A DNA stretch of 55,250 bases. Source: Gammaproteobacteria bacterium (GTDB taxonomy: Bacteria > Pseudomonadota > Gammaproteobacteria > Xanthomonadales > SZUA-36). The notes under the pieces were generated by a model that had not been told where the DNA came from, made no database searches, and saw nothing but the letters and a program-made list of their open reading frames with translations. Positions 27,023 through 36,167 of the stretch are shown here, piece by piece. The translations under genes and the position numbers were made by a program. The DNA is taken from the NCBI GenBank assembly GCA_030428105.1, contig JAUIBE010000016.1, positions 1 to 55,250 of the forward strand, in the 5' to 3' direction. Each line of letters begins with the position of its first letter. Position 1 is the stretch's first letter.

Positions 27023-28509
27023 TCGGCGGCATAATGCCGGTAGACCGCCGCCAGCACATCCTGCGCAATCGCTTCCGATGGCTCGGCCGCATTAGCCATG
27101 TACGCCAGCACCATGTTGCGCCCCGGTATAAGCTTGATTTCGGCGTAGAAGCTGCCCGCGCCGCCGTTGTGCGCCTGGCAGTCGGGCGCATCGAAGAAGT
27201 GCCCGCACTCGTTGTGCCCCCAACCGAAGGTGTAGAAACTCTCGCCCCACGGCACCGAAGTGGCGCGCGGCGTGTGTAACGCCTTCACCGTTCCGCCTTT
27301 GAGGTAGCCGTCTTTGCCGGACATGCCCAGCAGGTGGAAGTTGCCATAGCGCAGCAGGTCGCCCACGCTGGAACGGATGTTTCCCGCCGGGTCCAGTAGG
27401 CTCACCAGCTCCAGCATGGCGCCGTATTTCATCACCTCGTAGTTCTCAGCGCTGTCGCCAAAATGCCCGCGCGGTTGGTTGGGTCGCTCAGCCGAGGCCG
27501 GCCAGTCAAAGCCTGCCGTGGTCATGCCTGCTGGTTTAAACACGTGGGTCTCTACCAGGTTGCGCCAGGTTTCACCGGAAGCCACTTCGGCCATGTAACC
27601 GGCGATGGTGATGCCAGCGTTGGAATAGGCATGCACTTCGCCCGGCGGCGCCAACGGCTGCTCCATTAGCACTCTTGAGACAAAGGCGCGACGCTTGTCC
27701 TGGCGGGAATCGCCCTTGGCGGCCGCAGCAATCTCGCCCACCAACTCGGGGGTGAAATTGTTATACGGCGGGATGCCCGCCTCGTGGCTCATCAACTGGG
27801 TAATGGTGGCGCTGCGGTATTCATCGCGCATGGGGATATCACCCAGCACATCGGCGATGGTGGTGTCCCAGTCGAGCACGCCGGTTTCAATCAACTTGGC
27901 GATCATGGTGCCGGTTACAGACTTGGCAATGGAACCCCAGTGAAACGTGTCGTTCGCCTGCACTGGCGTATCGCTGTCCAATGCGCACACCCCGCGCACG
28001 GACTGGCCGACAACCTCGCCATCGACCATCACGCCCATCGCGAAGGCCGGCACGCCGCTGGCCGCTCGCAACTGGTCGTTAAATTCATCGAGCGTGGAAA
28101 ACTCGGCCGGGACATCAATCGCCAAGCCCACCATCATCGGGCCAATCTTGTACGGCGGCGTATCCTCAAACTGAAACGTCACGCGAATGGCGGGGCCGCC
28201 ATTGGCCGGTTGCGCCTCGCCAACACCGACGAATTCATCCGGGAACACAACGCCGGTGAGTTCCAGCCCACCCCATCGCTCTGCATCGAATGCGTACATC
28301 TCGAGCCGTGCGGCCAGTGGCGCCATGGAATACGCCTCTTCGGTGCGGTTTTCCTTCAGCCAGGCTGCATAGCCATCCGGATTGTTGTCTTCATACGTCT
28401 TGAAATACGCTGCGATGCGCTTTTCCATAACTGCTTGCGGGTCCTGCGCGCGTGCGCATTGCGTGCCGGCGAGCACAAGCGCCAGCACCATCAAACTTTG
28501 CCTGAGCAT
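27019..28509 (-). CDS. Secreted serine hydrolase, beta-lactamase class C / esterase fold
   Basis: A 496-residue protein from ATG 28509 (GTGGAGAA six bases upstream), with a signal peptide ending about ARAQ. The N-terminal 130 residues are a small alpha/beta domain (about 25-150) often fused to these hydrolases. The beta-lactamase-like domain then carries SIAK (Ser193-Lys196), YSNAG (Tyr-x-Asn, about 298) and the third-box equivalent HNGGAGS. Proteins of this group are mostly esterases or D-peptidases, rarely true beta-lactamases. No neighbour fixes the substrate. Monocistronic, convergent with the kinase operon, which it overlaps by 4 bases. Confidence 0.87.
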   Translation of the reverse strand: MLRQSLMVLALVLAGTQCARAQDPQAVMEKRIAAYFKTYEDNNPDGYAAWLKENRTEEAYSMAPLAARLEMYAFDAERWGGLELTGVVFPDEFVGVGEAQPANGGPAIRVTFQFEDTPPYKIGPMMVGLAIDVPAEFSTLDEFNDQLRAASGVPAFAMGVMVDGEVVGQSVRGVCALDSDTPVQANDTFHWGSIAKSVTGTMIAKLIETGVLDWDTTIADVLGDIPMRDEYRSATITQLMSHEAGIPPYNNFTPELVGEIAAAAKGDSRQDKRRAFVSRVLMEQPLAPPGEVHAYSNAGITIAGYMAEVASGETWRNLVETHVFKPAGMTTAGFDWPASAERPNQPRGHFGDSAENYEVMKYGAMLELVSLLDPAGNIRSSVGDLLRYGNFHLLGMSGKDGYLKGGTVKALHTPRATSVPWGESFYTFGWGHNECGHFFDAPDCQAHNGGAGSFYAEIKLIPGRNMVLAYMANAAEPSEAIAQDVLAAVYRHYAAD

Positions 28510-28613
28510 GTTGTTCTCCACTTTGGGGCCAGTTTATCGGCAAGTAGGACGCAGTAAACGCAGAAATCGTCGCTAACTCCCTTATGATTTTCGCGGGCAA
28601 ATGAGAGTGCCGA

Positions 28614-28636
28614 ACCCGGGGCCAAAAGGCCCGGGT
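28614..28636 (-). other. Stable hairpin after the PD40 gene
   Basis: An inverted repeat ACCCGGG/CCCGGGT (28614-28620 with 28630-28636), extended by a GCC-AAAA-GGC inner stem, sits about 30 bases after the stop of the gene at 28665. There is no T run, so termination there would not be classical. Confidence 0.4.
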
Positions 28637-28664
28637 CCGGCTGGCGCTCCCCCTCGCTAAAACG

Positions 28665-29597
28665 CTAAGGCCTGCCGTGCTGTCTTTCGCGGGTGCTCAA
28701 GTAGATCTCACCGTTTCGCCCGAACAACATCCGGGTACGATCGCGAGACATTGAGGCCCGAGTTTCGCTGTCGGCGGTATTGATACCCGGACCCAGGTTT
28801 ACGGGCTCGGACCAGCGGTGATAGACGCTTCTTCTGGTCGAGGTATAGACATCCTGCCCGCCCCAGGCAGCTTGGCCATCACCCCAGGTAGCCCGGTTTG
28901 AGCTGAATACAATCTCGCGGCCATCTTTGCTGATATTTGGCATGCGATCGTCATCCGGGGTATTGAGTTCATGCACAGGCCTCCCGGGTGTAAAAGTGCC
29001 ATCGCGGCGCATGCGACTCCTGTAGATATCCTGGTCTCCGTCAACATCGCTGGAAAAATACAGGTAAACCCTACCCCTGAATTTGACCAGGGACGGACTG
29101 AACTCTCCACCTGCCGTATTTGGGCCTTCGCCATTTTCAGCACAGCCAAGACGCACCGGTTCAGTCCAGCCATGCTGCGGGTGATTGCGGACAATGTGGA
29201 TGTCGCCGCCACCACACGCATCCGGGCCCGGGCGAGTGCTGACAAACAGCAGGTAGGAACCATTCAGTGGCGTCGGGCAATAGTCAGCATCCGGCGAATT
29301 AACCGGTTCACCCAGGTTGTACGCTTCACCGAAAGGTTCGTCAGTGTCAAAACGTTCAGCTACCCAGATATCGTTGGAACCAAGCCCACCAGGGCGAGGC
29401 GAAGCCATGTAAAGACTGAGCCCATCCGGTGACTCGATGGGGCAACCACCAGAAACGCTGTTGTCCGTATCCGGCTGCGGTGCGGCATCCGACCACGATG
29501 TGAAAAGCCACGATGCGAAACGCGGACCGGCCATGGCCTCGGCTGAAACCAGGGCTGCGATGACCAGCAATGAAGCAAGTTTAGTTCGAGCTGCCAT
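28665..29597 (-). CDS. Secreted PD40/TolB-type beta-propeller protein
   Basis: A 310-residue exported protein from ATG 29597 (TTGGAGG nine bases upstream; signal MAARTKLASLLVIAALVS). Several PD40-like blades are visible: PIESPDGLSLYMASPRPGG-NDIW, CPTPLNGSYLLFVSTRPG-DIH, MPNISKDGREIVFSSNRA-QDVYTSTR and ASMSRDRTRMLFGRNGEIYLSTR. Each blade has the S-x-D-x-x-x-(L/I)-x-F-x-S pattern. It binds or scaffolds something in the periplasm or outside the cell; no enzyme motif is seen. It is divergent from the CadC-like regulator at 29763, which may control it. Confidence 0.8.
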   Translation of the reverse strand: MAARTKLASLLVIAALVSAEAMAGPRFASWLFTSWSDAAPQPDTDNSVSGGCPIESPDGLSLYMASPRPGGLGSNDIWVAERFDTDEPFGEAYNLGEPVNSPDADYCPTPLNGSYLLFVSTRPGPDACGGGDIHIVRNHPQHGWTEPVRLGCAENGEGPNTAGGEFSPSLVKFRGRVYLYFSSDVDGDQDIYRSRMRRDGTFTPGRPVHELNTPDDDRMPNISKDGREIVFSSNRATWGDGQAAWGGQDVYTSTRRSVYHRWSEPVNLGPGINTADSETRASMSRDRTRMLFGRNGEIYLSTRERQHGRP

Positions 29598-29762
29598 GAG
29601 TGTCGTCCTCCAATCTGTATGCGCGTAAGGGAGGCTCACTCTAGGTCTCCAGGGCCTGATGCCGCATGAGATTGGCGTGAAATTGCAGTGAAATTACCGG
29701 GGCAACATGCATCACGAGGCCATGCTAGGATTTTCCATCTATATGTCGACTAAGGGCTTCGC

Positions 29763-31679
29763 TTGAGCAACGGCCAGCCACATCCTGATCCGGAACCCGC
29801 AAGGGCGCCTCGCTACGCCTTTGAAGATTTCATCCTCGACACCAGCAGCGGAACCCTGCTGCATAACGGCCAGGAAATTCCGCTCAGAAAGCAGGCCTAC
29901 GAGATGCTGCTCATCTTGCTGCAACGCGCGGGAGAACTGGTCAGCAAGGATGATTTGCTCCGGGAGATCTGGAGCGAAGCTGTGGTAACCGAAAACTCGA
30001 TTACCCAGTGCCTGAAAGAGGTCCGCCATGCCATTGGTGATGGCGAGCTCAGCAAGATTCGCACGGTGCCAAAGCGTGGCTATATTTTTACCCTGCCTGT
30101 GCGACTCGAAGGCAAACCACCCCAGGCAAGCAGCGAGCCACTCCAAGCCGTCGGCAAGCCACCAAGTAGCCGCGCGGCAGGCCTGGCCGCATTTGCCGCT
30201 GCAGCCCTGGTGGCTCTGGTCGCCTGGTGGATGTTGGAGAACCGCGCCGGGCAACCACCCACCGCCGAGCCCACCCCACCACCAGAAAACTCGATTGCGG
30301 TCCTGCCGTTGGTGAATATGAGCGCCGACCCGGAAATGACCTACCTCGGCGACGGCATTGCCGAGGAAATTCTCAACCAGCTCGCGGGGCTTCCGGACCT
30401 GCTTGTCATTGCCCGGACCTCGTCTTTCCAGTTCCAGGACCAGCAACACGATGTGGCCGAAATTGGCGAGCAACTCAACGTGGCTCACGTGCTGGAGGGC
30501 AGCTTTCGGGTTGACGATGACAGGGTGCGGGTTACAGCCCAGTTAATTGACACGGCCAGCCAAACGCATCTCTGGTCCAGGACTTATGATCGTCAATTAG
30601 ACAACATTTTCGAGTTACAAACCGAGGTGGCGTTGGCGGTCGCGCGCGAACTTCAGGCCACCGTGGCCGGGGAATCAGAAAACAAGAAATCGGCCCACGT
30701 GCCACACCCCGAAGCGTACCGCGCCGTCCTGAAGGGCTGGCACCACTATCAGTACCGCACAGTTGAGGACCTGGAACAAGCGCTGGCGCTGTTCAAGCGC
30801 GCCACGGAACTGGATCCAGACTTTGGCCTGGCCTGGGCCAGGCTATCGACAACCTACCTGGCACTCCACGACAGCACCCAGGAGCTAACGCTAAGGGAGA
30901 CATTGCGAATGGGCGGCATGGCTGCGTCCCGGGCGATTACGCTGGAACCGAACCTTGCCGAAGTGCAGCTCAGAGCCGGCTTTTATGCCTACCTTGCAGG
31001 AGATGTGGACCGGGCCGAAGCAATGCTTGATCGCGCCTATGAGCTGGAACCCAACAACCCGCTAATTATCAGTGCTCTGGCTGGCAGGATGCTCCACGAT
31101 GGCAAGGTTGATACCGCGGTAAAGTTTCAAAGAAGGGCGGTGGATCTTGACCCCCTTGCAGGACCGTCGAGAGAAAACCTGGCCGCTATGCTCTTCTACG
31201 CCGGGAATTTTGACGAAATGTATCGCGAGCTCGAAATCCTGAGCCAGCTAAACCCTGAAATGGCCATTGCAAGCCTCGCCTATGTCGTTTGGTCACATCT
31301 CCTCAGGGGCGAATGGCAAGAGGCTGAGGAAGCCATCGCTCAAATGAGCCCGTCTGACGAGATGCGGCATCAGTCTTCCGCGATGCTCGCTAAACATTAT
31401 CCCCACTCGGAAGCAGCCAGCGCTTCGCTGCAGTGGTTGCAACAGCAAAATACGGTGCTGGCCAGCATTCAGCTCGCTGAAGTTCAAGCATTCCTGGGCG
31501 ACGCGGAAGGTGCTTTCGAGCATCTCGAGACAGCCATAGCTCGATACGAGGCTATTCCAACCAGGTATTGGGAGCTCCGATCGTTGCGCGCCAGCCGAAA
31601 CTCACACTTCCTGAAATCACTGCACGAAGACCCCCGCTGGGATGAATGGCTTCGCTATGTCGCCCAGGCCGAGTCCTAG
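29763..31679 (+). CDS. CadC/ToxR-type one-component regulator with TPR domain
   Basis: A 638-residue membrane-bound transcription factor, most likely from TTG 29763 (TAAGGG six bases upstream; the ATG just before it, out of frame, runs into a stop). An OmpR-type winged helix at about 15-112 (LVSKDDLLREIWSEAVVTENSI, then VPKRGYIF) is cytosolic. A membrane helix lies at about 138-158. A FlgO/TolB-N-like domain (about 178-300; NSIAVLPLVNMSADPEMTYLGDGIAEEILN) and TPR-like helices (about 300-600) follow in the periplasm. This architecture is common in gammaproteobacteria; the signal is usually unknown. Confidence 0.88.
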   Translation: MSNGQPHPDPEPARAPRYAFEDFILDTSSGTLLHNGQEIPLRKQAYEMLLILLQRAGELVSKDDLLREIWSEAVVTENSITQCLKEVRHAIGDGELSKIRTVPKRGYIFTLPVRLEGKPPQASSEPLQAVGKPPSSRAAGLAAFAAAALVALVAWWMLENRAGQPPTAEPTPPPENSIAVLPLVNMSADPEMTYLGDGIAEEILNQLAGLPDLLVIARTSSFQFQDQQHDVAEIGEQLNVAHVLEGSFRVDDDRVRVTAQLIDTASQTHLWSRTYDRQLDNIFELQTEVALAVARELQATVAGESENKKSAHVPHPEAYRAVLKGWHHYQYRTVEDLEQALALFKRATELDPDFGLAWARLSTTYLALHDSTQELTLRETLRMGGMAASRAITLEPNLAEVQLRAGFYAYLAGDVDRAEAMLDRAYELEPNNPLIISALAGRMLHDGKVDTAVKFQRRAVDLDPLAGPSRENLAAMLFYAGNFDEMYRELEILSQLNPEMAIASLAYVVWSHLLRGEWQEAEEAIAQMSPSDEMRHQSSAMLAKHYPHSEAASASLQWLQQQNTVLASIQLAEVQAFLGDAEGAFEHLETAIARYEAIPTRYWELRSLRASRNSHFLKSLHEDPRWDEWLRYVAQAES

Positions 31680-31800
31680 CGCTGTTGCGACTGGCTCACG
31701 GCCGCAGCAGACCCGGTTGAAATGGCGTAGCGGCTAACCTTGCTTCAGCCAGTACATCCTTACATTTCCAGTTTGGCGCAACAGGGATTAAGCTTTGGCC

Positions 31801-32223
31801 ATGCACAACTTCACGCCTTACTCCGCACTGATTGGCGGCGCGCTTATCGGCCTCGCCGCGGCGTTGATGCTATTGCTCAGCGGCCGCATTGCCGGGGTCA
31901 GTGGAATTGTTGGCAGCCTGCTACGCCCGGCCTGGGGTGACTGGGGCTGGCGCCTGGCTTTCGTCGCCGGGCTGGTGGTGGCGCCGCTGTTGGTCCAGTG
32001 GGCCACCGACAAGCCGGTTTCGATCAACATTGATTCAAACCTGGCCGTGCTGGTGAGCGCCGGCCTGCTGGTGGGCTTTGGCACTAGCCTCGGCTCTGGC
32101 TGCACCAGCGGCCACGGGGTTTGTGGCATCTCGCGGCTGTCACCGCGATCCATCCTGGCGACCGTGGTGTTTATGGCGGCAGGGGCCGCGACCGTCTACG
32201 TCATGCGCCACGTGGTCGGCTGA
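31801..32223 (+). CDS. YeeE/YedE-family transporter, first half
   Basis: A 141-residue, four-helix membrane protein starting at ATG 31801 (GGGA upstream; an earlier TTG adds two residues). GFGTSLGSGCTSGHGVCGISRLS is the family signature, with the conserved Cys that handles the sulfur group. Together with the next gene it would form one functional YeeE/YedE unit, a thiosulfate or related sulfur uptake channel. The two genes are one base apart (stop TGA, then G, then ATG), so they are co-translated. Confidence 0.88.
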   Translation: MHNFTPYSALIGGALIGLAAALMLLLSGRIAGVSGIVGSLLRPAWGDWGWRLAFVAGLVVAPLLVQWATDKPVSINIDSNLAVLVSAGLLVGFGTSLGSGCTSGHGVCGISRLSPRSILATVVFMAAGAATVYVMRHVVG

Positions 32224-32224
32224 G

Positions 32225-32650
32225 ATGCGCTCGGTTGTCATCGCTTTTATCGCCGGAACCCTGTTTGGATTGGGCCTCACTATTTCGCGCATGATTGACC
32301 CGGCCAAGGTGCTGGGCTTCCTGGATGTGGCCGGTGAATGGGATGCCAGCCTGGCGCTGGTGATGGTGGCCGCGCTGGTGGTGATGAGCCTGGCCTACCG
32401 CCTGGCCGCCGGCAGGTCGGCGCCTTTTTTCGCCGAAAAATTCCAGGTTCCAACGCGACGGGATATCACCTCGCGGCTGGTTGGCGGCGCCGCGCTGTTT
32501 GGTATCGGCTGGGGGTTGGTGGGCCTGTGTCCCGGCCCGGCCATCAGCGGTCTCGGACTTGGCCTGCCGCAGCTTGCGCAGTTTGTCCTGGCCATGCTGG
32601 CTGGCATGGCCATCCACCGATTTTGGTTTTTGAGAAAAGGTAGTCATTGA
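32225..32650 (+). CDS. YeeE/YedE-family transporter, second half (DUF6691-like)
   Basis: A 141-residue membrane protein with the matching second repeat: AGTLFGLGLTISRMIDPAKVLGFLD and a C-terminal LFGIGWGLVGLCPGPAIS, again with a conserved Cys. The ATG at 32225 follows the previous stop by one base, and the upstream extension of the frame is a shadow. Two separate half-proteins are a known arrangement in this family. The expected substrate is thiosulfate or another small sulfur compound. The GFA gene starts two bases after its stop. Confidence 0.88.
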   Translation: MRSVVIAFIAGTLFGLGLTISRMIDPAKVLGFLDVAGEWDASLALVMVAALVVMSLAYRLAAGRSAPFFAEKFQVPTRRDITSRLVGGAALFGIGWGLVGLCPGPAISGLGLGLPQLAQFVLAMLAGMAIHRFWFLRKGSH

Positions 32651-32651
32651 T

Positions 32652-33065
32652 ATGCCTGAACAAATCCTCACCGGATCTTGCCTTTGCGGCGCATTGAAGT
32701 TCACCGTCACGGGCGAGCCCGTGCGTTTTTATCACTGTCACTGCTCGCGCTGCCGCAAGGCATCGGGCACCGGCCATGCTTCCAACCTGTTTGTGAAAGA
32801 CGCAACGCTGGAGTGGCAGGGTGACACCAGCACGATTCGTCATTTCAAATTGCCAGAAGCCGAGCGCTTCGCCCGCTCGTTCTGCACTCATTGCGGCAGC
32901 CCGCTACCGCGCGAGATTCCAAAATTGAACATGGCCTTCGTCCCGGCTGGCACACTGAACGAAGAGCCCAACATCAGGCCACAGGCCCGCATCTTCCAGG
33001 ATTCGCGCACCAACTGGTCCTGCAGTCCCGAGGAGTTGCCGGTGTTTGCCCAGTACCCCAGTTAG
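32652..33065 (+). CDS. GFA-family (glutathione-dependent formaldehyde-activating-like) zinc protein
   Basis: A 137-residue protein of the GFA/CENP-V fold with its zinc ligands: Cys10 and Cys12 (SCLCGA), Cys29, Cys31 and Cys34 (YHCHCSRCR), Cys78 and Cys81 (SFCTHCGSP). The family was named for Gfa, said to speed formaldehyde-glutathione adduct formation, though many members have other, unproven roles. It starts two bases after the YeeE/YedE half gene, so it belongs to that transcript. Sulfur transport plus a thiol-linked protein is a sensible pairing. Confidence 0.87.
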   Translation: MPEQILTGSCLCGALKFTVTGEPVRFYHCHCSRCRKASGTGHASNLFVKDATLEWQGDTSTIRHFKLPEAERFARSFCTHCGSPLPREIPKLNMAFVPAGTLNEEPNIRPQARIFQDSRTNWSCSPEELPVFAQYPS

Positions 33066-33136
33066 CAATGGGCCGCCTCTAACCTGGTGTTTTACACCTA
33101 TACTAGGCGGGTGCAAGCTGGGCAGGGAGTGAGTTG

Positions 33137-33937
33137 ATGATGCATAAAGGAAAATTGCTGGCGACCGCAGTCCTGGTAACTGCTGCCAGCGTGGCCAGCG
33201 CCGGAACCGCGCCGATCCAGGAATTGACGGTTTCCCCCGACATCACCCTCGACCTATCTGGCCAGTTGGTCAGCGACGAGAACACTGCGGTCGACGACCT
33301 GGCCGGCGCAGTGGCGCTACAGAGCCTGGGCGCGATTCCGGCCAATGCCGACCTCACCGCGTATCACATGGCGTCCAATGGTGATCACCTGCTGGTGCTT
33401 GATATCACGGTGGAGTTGCCCGGCGGAGTAACGGCTCGCCCCTCCGACGTGGTGCACAACTCAGGCGGTGTTTTCAGTATTGCCTTTGATGGCCAGGCCG
33501 AGGGCATCCCAACCGGCGCGCGTATCGACGCGCTTGGCCAGGACGGTGCTGGCAACCTCTTGCTGTCATTTGATACCACCATTGACTTCTCCGGGTTCAT
33601 TGCCAATGACGAAGACGTGGTGCTTTTTGACGACCCCAGCTTCAGCCTGCTGCTCGATGGTTCTGCGGTGGGTATTCCGGCAGCGGCCGACGTGGACGCC
33701 ATTTACTACGCGCATGAAGCCGCCACCTTCTATCTCTCACTCGATATCAGCGGCACTGCCGGTGGCATTTTCTTCAATGACGAAGACCTGCTAGTGTACG
33801 AATCGGGGCCCGGGATCTGGGCCATGGCCTACGACGGCAGCGCCGAGCACCCGGCCTGGATTGCCGGCGACCTGGATGCCGCCTTTGCCACGTTTATCGC
33901 GGGCTTCCTTTTCCGGGACGGATTCGAAGGGCCCTGA
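33137..33937 (+). CDS. Secreted beta-repeat hypothetical protein with DGFE C-terminus
   Basis: A 266-residue exported protein (signal about 1-23, ending ASVASAG). The start is ATG 33137 or 33140 after CAGGGAG; an earlier TTG is also in frame. The body has imperfect beta repeats of the type (N)DEDVVLFDDPSFSLLLDG and NDEDLLVYESGPGIWAMAYDG, suggesting blades of about 55 residues. It ends with FLFRDGFEGP, like the ETITVSD-repeat protein (IPLFSDGFENP). No known family, and it is not obviously part of an operon. Confidence 0.7.
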   Translation: MMHKGKLLATAVLVTAASVASAGTAPIQELTVSPDITLDLSGQLVSDENTAVDDLAGAVALQSLGAIPANADLTAYHMASNGDHLLVLDITVELPGGVTARPSDVVHNSGGVFSIAFDGQAEGIPTGARIDALGQDGAGNLLLSFDTTIDFSGFIANDEDVVLFDDPSFSLLLDGSAVGIPAAADVDAIYYAHEAATFYLSLDISGTAGGIFFNDEDLLVYESGPGIWAMAYDGSAEHPAWIAGDLDAAFATFIAGFLFRDGFEGP

Positions 33938-33972
33938 GTCTCGCCCCCCTGGATCACCGCTCTTCGCGACTG

Positions 33973-35304
33973 TTAGATTGCCGGCCCAGGCTCCATTTTC
34001 GAGCCATCTGAAAAACGCGAAAAGCGGAATCGATTGAGATCAAACCGGGCTGGTGCACCAGTCACCAGGTCGGCCATTACACGCCCGGCCCCCGGGCCGA
34101 AGCCAAAGCCGTGGCCGCTGAAGCCGGTGGCCAGGAAAAGCCCCTCCAGGGAATCTACTGCGTCCATCACCGGCACCACGTCGGGCGTGGCGTCGATCAT
34201 GCCCGCCCAGGTTTGCGCGAAAGGCACTTCGGCCAGTTCCGGCACGCGCTGGACCAGCCGTCTACGAATCAGGTCAACGCCAGCCTGTGACGGCTCCGGA
34301 TCCAGTACCCGCGTTGCGCAGAAAGGCGAAGGCTCTTCGATACGGCCTTTCGGGCAAAACAGCGGACGCTGGGTAGGGTCGGCGCCAAACTTGAGCTTCA
34401 ATTCGTGGGTGCTGTGGCGGGATGGCAGGAACTGGCGGAAAAAGCGCACGCTGTTGGGGCCCGGCGAGTGCTGGGTCATACCGGTCGCCAGCGTGTAACC
34501 GCCATCCTGGCGACGGCGCACAAACAAATCCGTTAGCGCCACGGCACCGCCAAACACTTCCGGCGCTTCGGCAGTTCTAACCACAGTACCTCGCACTCCC
34601 AACTGCGGCAGACAAATGCCGGCACTGTTCAACAGCCGGCTGCTCCAGACGCCGGCCGCACACACCACCTGCCTGGCGCGTACACGGCCGTGCTCGGTGA
34701 CGATACCGGCCACCTTGCCGCCTTCCACATCCAGCGCTTTAACCGCGCAATGCTCACGGATAAACAGGCCGTTCTTGTGCAAGTGACGGGCGAAGGCCGG
34801 TACCGCCTTGAAAGGCTCGGCCTTGGCGTCGCTTCGGGTCAGGGTGCCGCCCAGCCAGTTGGCGCTGGAGATGCGAATGTGTTCCTGTACCTTGTCCGCA
34901 CCGAATTGCTCAATCTCAAGGTCGTGGGTTTTGGCAAACTCGCGCCACTCCGCCAGTTCAGCCATTTCCTCTTCGCTGCTGGCCAGCGCCATGATGCCGG
35001 CGCGCTGGAAACCTACGTCTTCGTCCAGCTGGCTGGTGATGTGCTCCCAGCACTTCAGGCTGTCGATGGCGATTGGCACTTCGGCCGGGTCGCGCCAGGT
35101 AACGCGCACCCAACCCCAGTTGCGTGAAGACTGCTCGCCGGCAACGACACCTTTGTCGCACACCAGCACCGACAAGCCTTGCTCGCGCAGGAACCAGGCG
35201 GTGGAAATGCCGATCACCCCGGCACCGATAATTGCCACGTCCACCGTCTCCGGCAGCGGGTCGGTGTACGTGGGTTGTGTTTGCGGATTGAACAAAAAGG
35301 CCAT
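33973..35304 (-). CDS. FAD-dependent amino-acid-oxidase-type oxidoreductase (DAO family)
   Basis: A 443-residue enzyme starting at ATG 35304; the longer GTG start adds nine residues. The FAD/NAD-binding GAGVIGIS motif sits near residue 27, then REQGLSVLVCDKG. The C-terminal ATGFSGHGFGFGPGAG loop closes the flavin pocket. GWVRVTWRDPAEVPIAIDSLKCW and the sarcosine-oxidase/DadA-like substrate half indicate oxidation of a primary or secondary amine such as an amino acid or sarcosine. The exact substrate is open. It is monocistronic, and the gene upstream (35463) reads away. Confidence 0.87.
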   Translation of the reverse strand: MAFLFNPQTQPTYTDPLPETVDVAIIGAGVIGISTAWFLREQGLSVLVCDKGVVAGEQSSRNWGWVRVTWRDPAEVPIAIDSLKCWEHITSQLDEDVGFQRAGIMALASSEEEMAELAEWREFAKTHDLEIEQFGADKVQEHIRISSANWLGGTLTRSDAKAEPFKAVPAFARHLHKNGLFIREHCAVKALDVEGGKVAGIVTEHGRVRARQVVCAAGVWSSRLLNSAGICLPQLGVRGTVVRTAEAPEVFGGAVALTDLFVRRRQDGGYTLATGMTQHSPGPNSVRFFRQFLPSRHSTHELKLKFGADPTQRPLFCPKGRIEEPSPFCATRVLDPEPSQAGVDLIRRRLVQRVPELAEVPFAQTWAGMIDATPDVVPVMDAVDSLEGLFLATGFSGHGFGFGPGAGRVMADLVTGAPARFDLNRFRFSRFSDGSKMEPGPAI

Positions 35305-35462
35305 GGCCCAACTATCGCAGATTTTAGCCACGAATGGTGGGCATCAAGGCCACGGATGACCATTTGAAAACCATTTTGCGCTGCTCGCAAAAGGAAACTG
35401 GGCCTGGCACAGGCCGGCGACCAGGATGTACCCGTCCCCGGTTATCCAAAGAGGAACACCCC

Positions 35463-36167
35463 ATGAGCTCTGCCAACACCAAACTGCTCCAATCCCTGGC
35501 AATGGTAGTCACCGCCACGGTCTGCATGCCTGCAACAGCCGATCGCCTTGCGTTAAGCCAGGCCTGCGAAATTGCCGTGGCGAAAAGCGCCCTGCCCGCC
35601 CGCCTGCGCGCCAATGCCTCGGTGTACGCGCTGGTCGACGGAAACTACCGCAAGGTGGTGGAAGGTGATGGCGCTTTCACCTGCGTTGTTGAACGCAACC
35701 ACCCCGACTCGGTGATTCCGCAGTGCATGGACCAGGCCGGGGTCGACACCGTGCTGCCTGCCATTATCGACCGCAGCGAAATGCTGGTGTCCGGCGCGAG
35801 TCTCGAGGAAGTGACCAGCACCAACCAGGAGAAGCTGCACCATGGCGAGTACTCCGCCGCCGCCCGGCCCGGCGTGAACTACATGCTGTCGGACTACAAC
35901 TACATCTACGTCAACAGCGCGCAAACAATTATGAAGGTGCCGCCACACGTGATGTTCTATGCGCCCGGCATCAGCAACGAAGACATCGGCGGTTCATTCC
36001 AGGACATGGTGCAGAACATCGGCACCCCGTTCGTGTTCAACGAAGGCCCACATGGCTACATGGTGACCTATAGCGAACACAGCGCTGATCCCGCGGAAGT
36101 GACGCAGGTATGCGCGGATGAACTTGGAGAAAAGCCGGCGCCGTTTGAACCTTTTGCCAGCAGTTGA
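35463..36167 (+). CDS. Secreted hypothetical protein
   Basis: A 234-residue protein from ATG 35463, with GAGGA six bases upstream; the longer frame is not signal-like. A signal peptide covers about 1-28 (MSSANTKLLQSLAMVVTATVCMPATA). The mature part contains YVNSAQTIMKVPPHVMFYAPGIS, VFNEGPHGYMVTY and two or more Cys (ACEIA, FTCVV, PQCMD, VCADE). The MFYAPG...GPHGYMV pattern recurs in exported proteins of related bacteria that I cannot assign. Function unknown. Confidence 0.66.
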   Translation: MSSANTKLLQSLAMVVTATVCMPATADRLALSQACEIAVAKSALPARLRANASVYALVDGNYRKVVEGDGAFTCVVERNHPDSVIPQCMDQAGVDTVLPAIIDRSEMLVSGASLEEVTSTNQEKLHHGEYSAAARPGVNYMLSDYNYIYVNSAQTIMKVPPHVMFYAPGISNEDIGGSFQDMVQNIGTPFVFNEGPHGYMVTYSEHSADPAEVTQVCADELGEKPAPFEPFASS

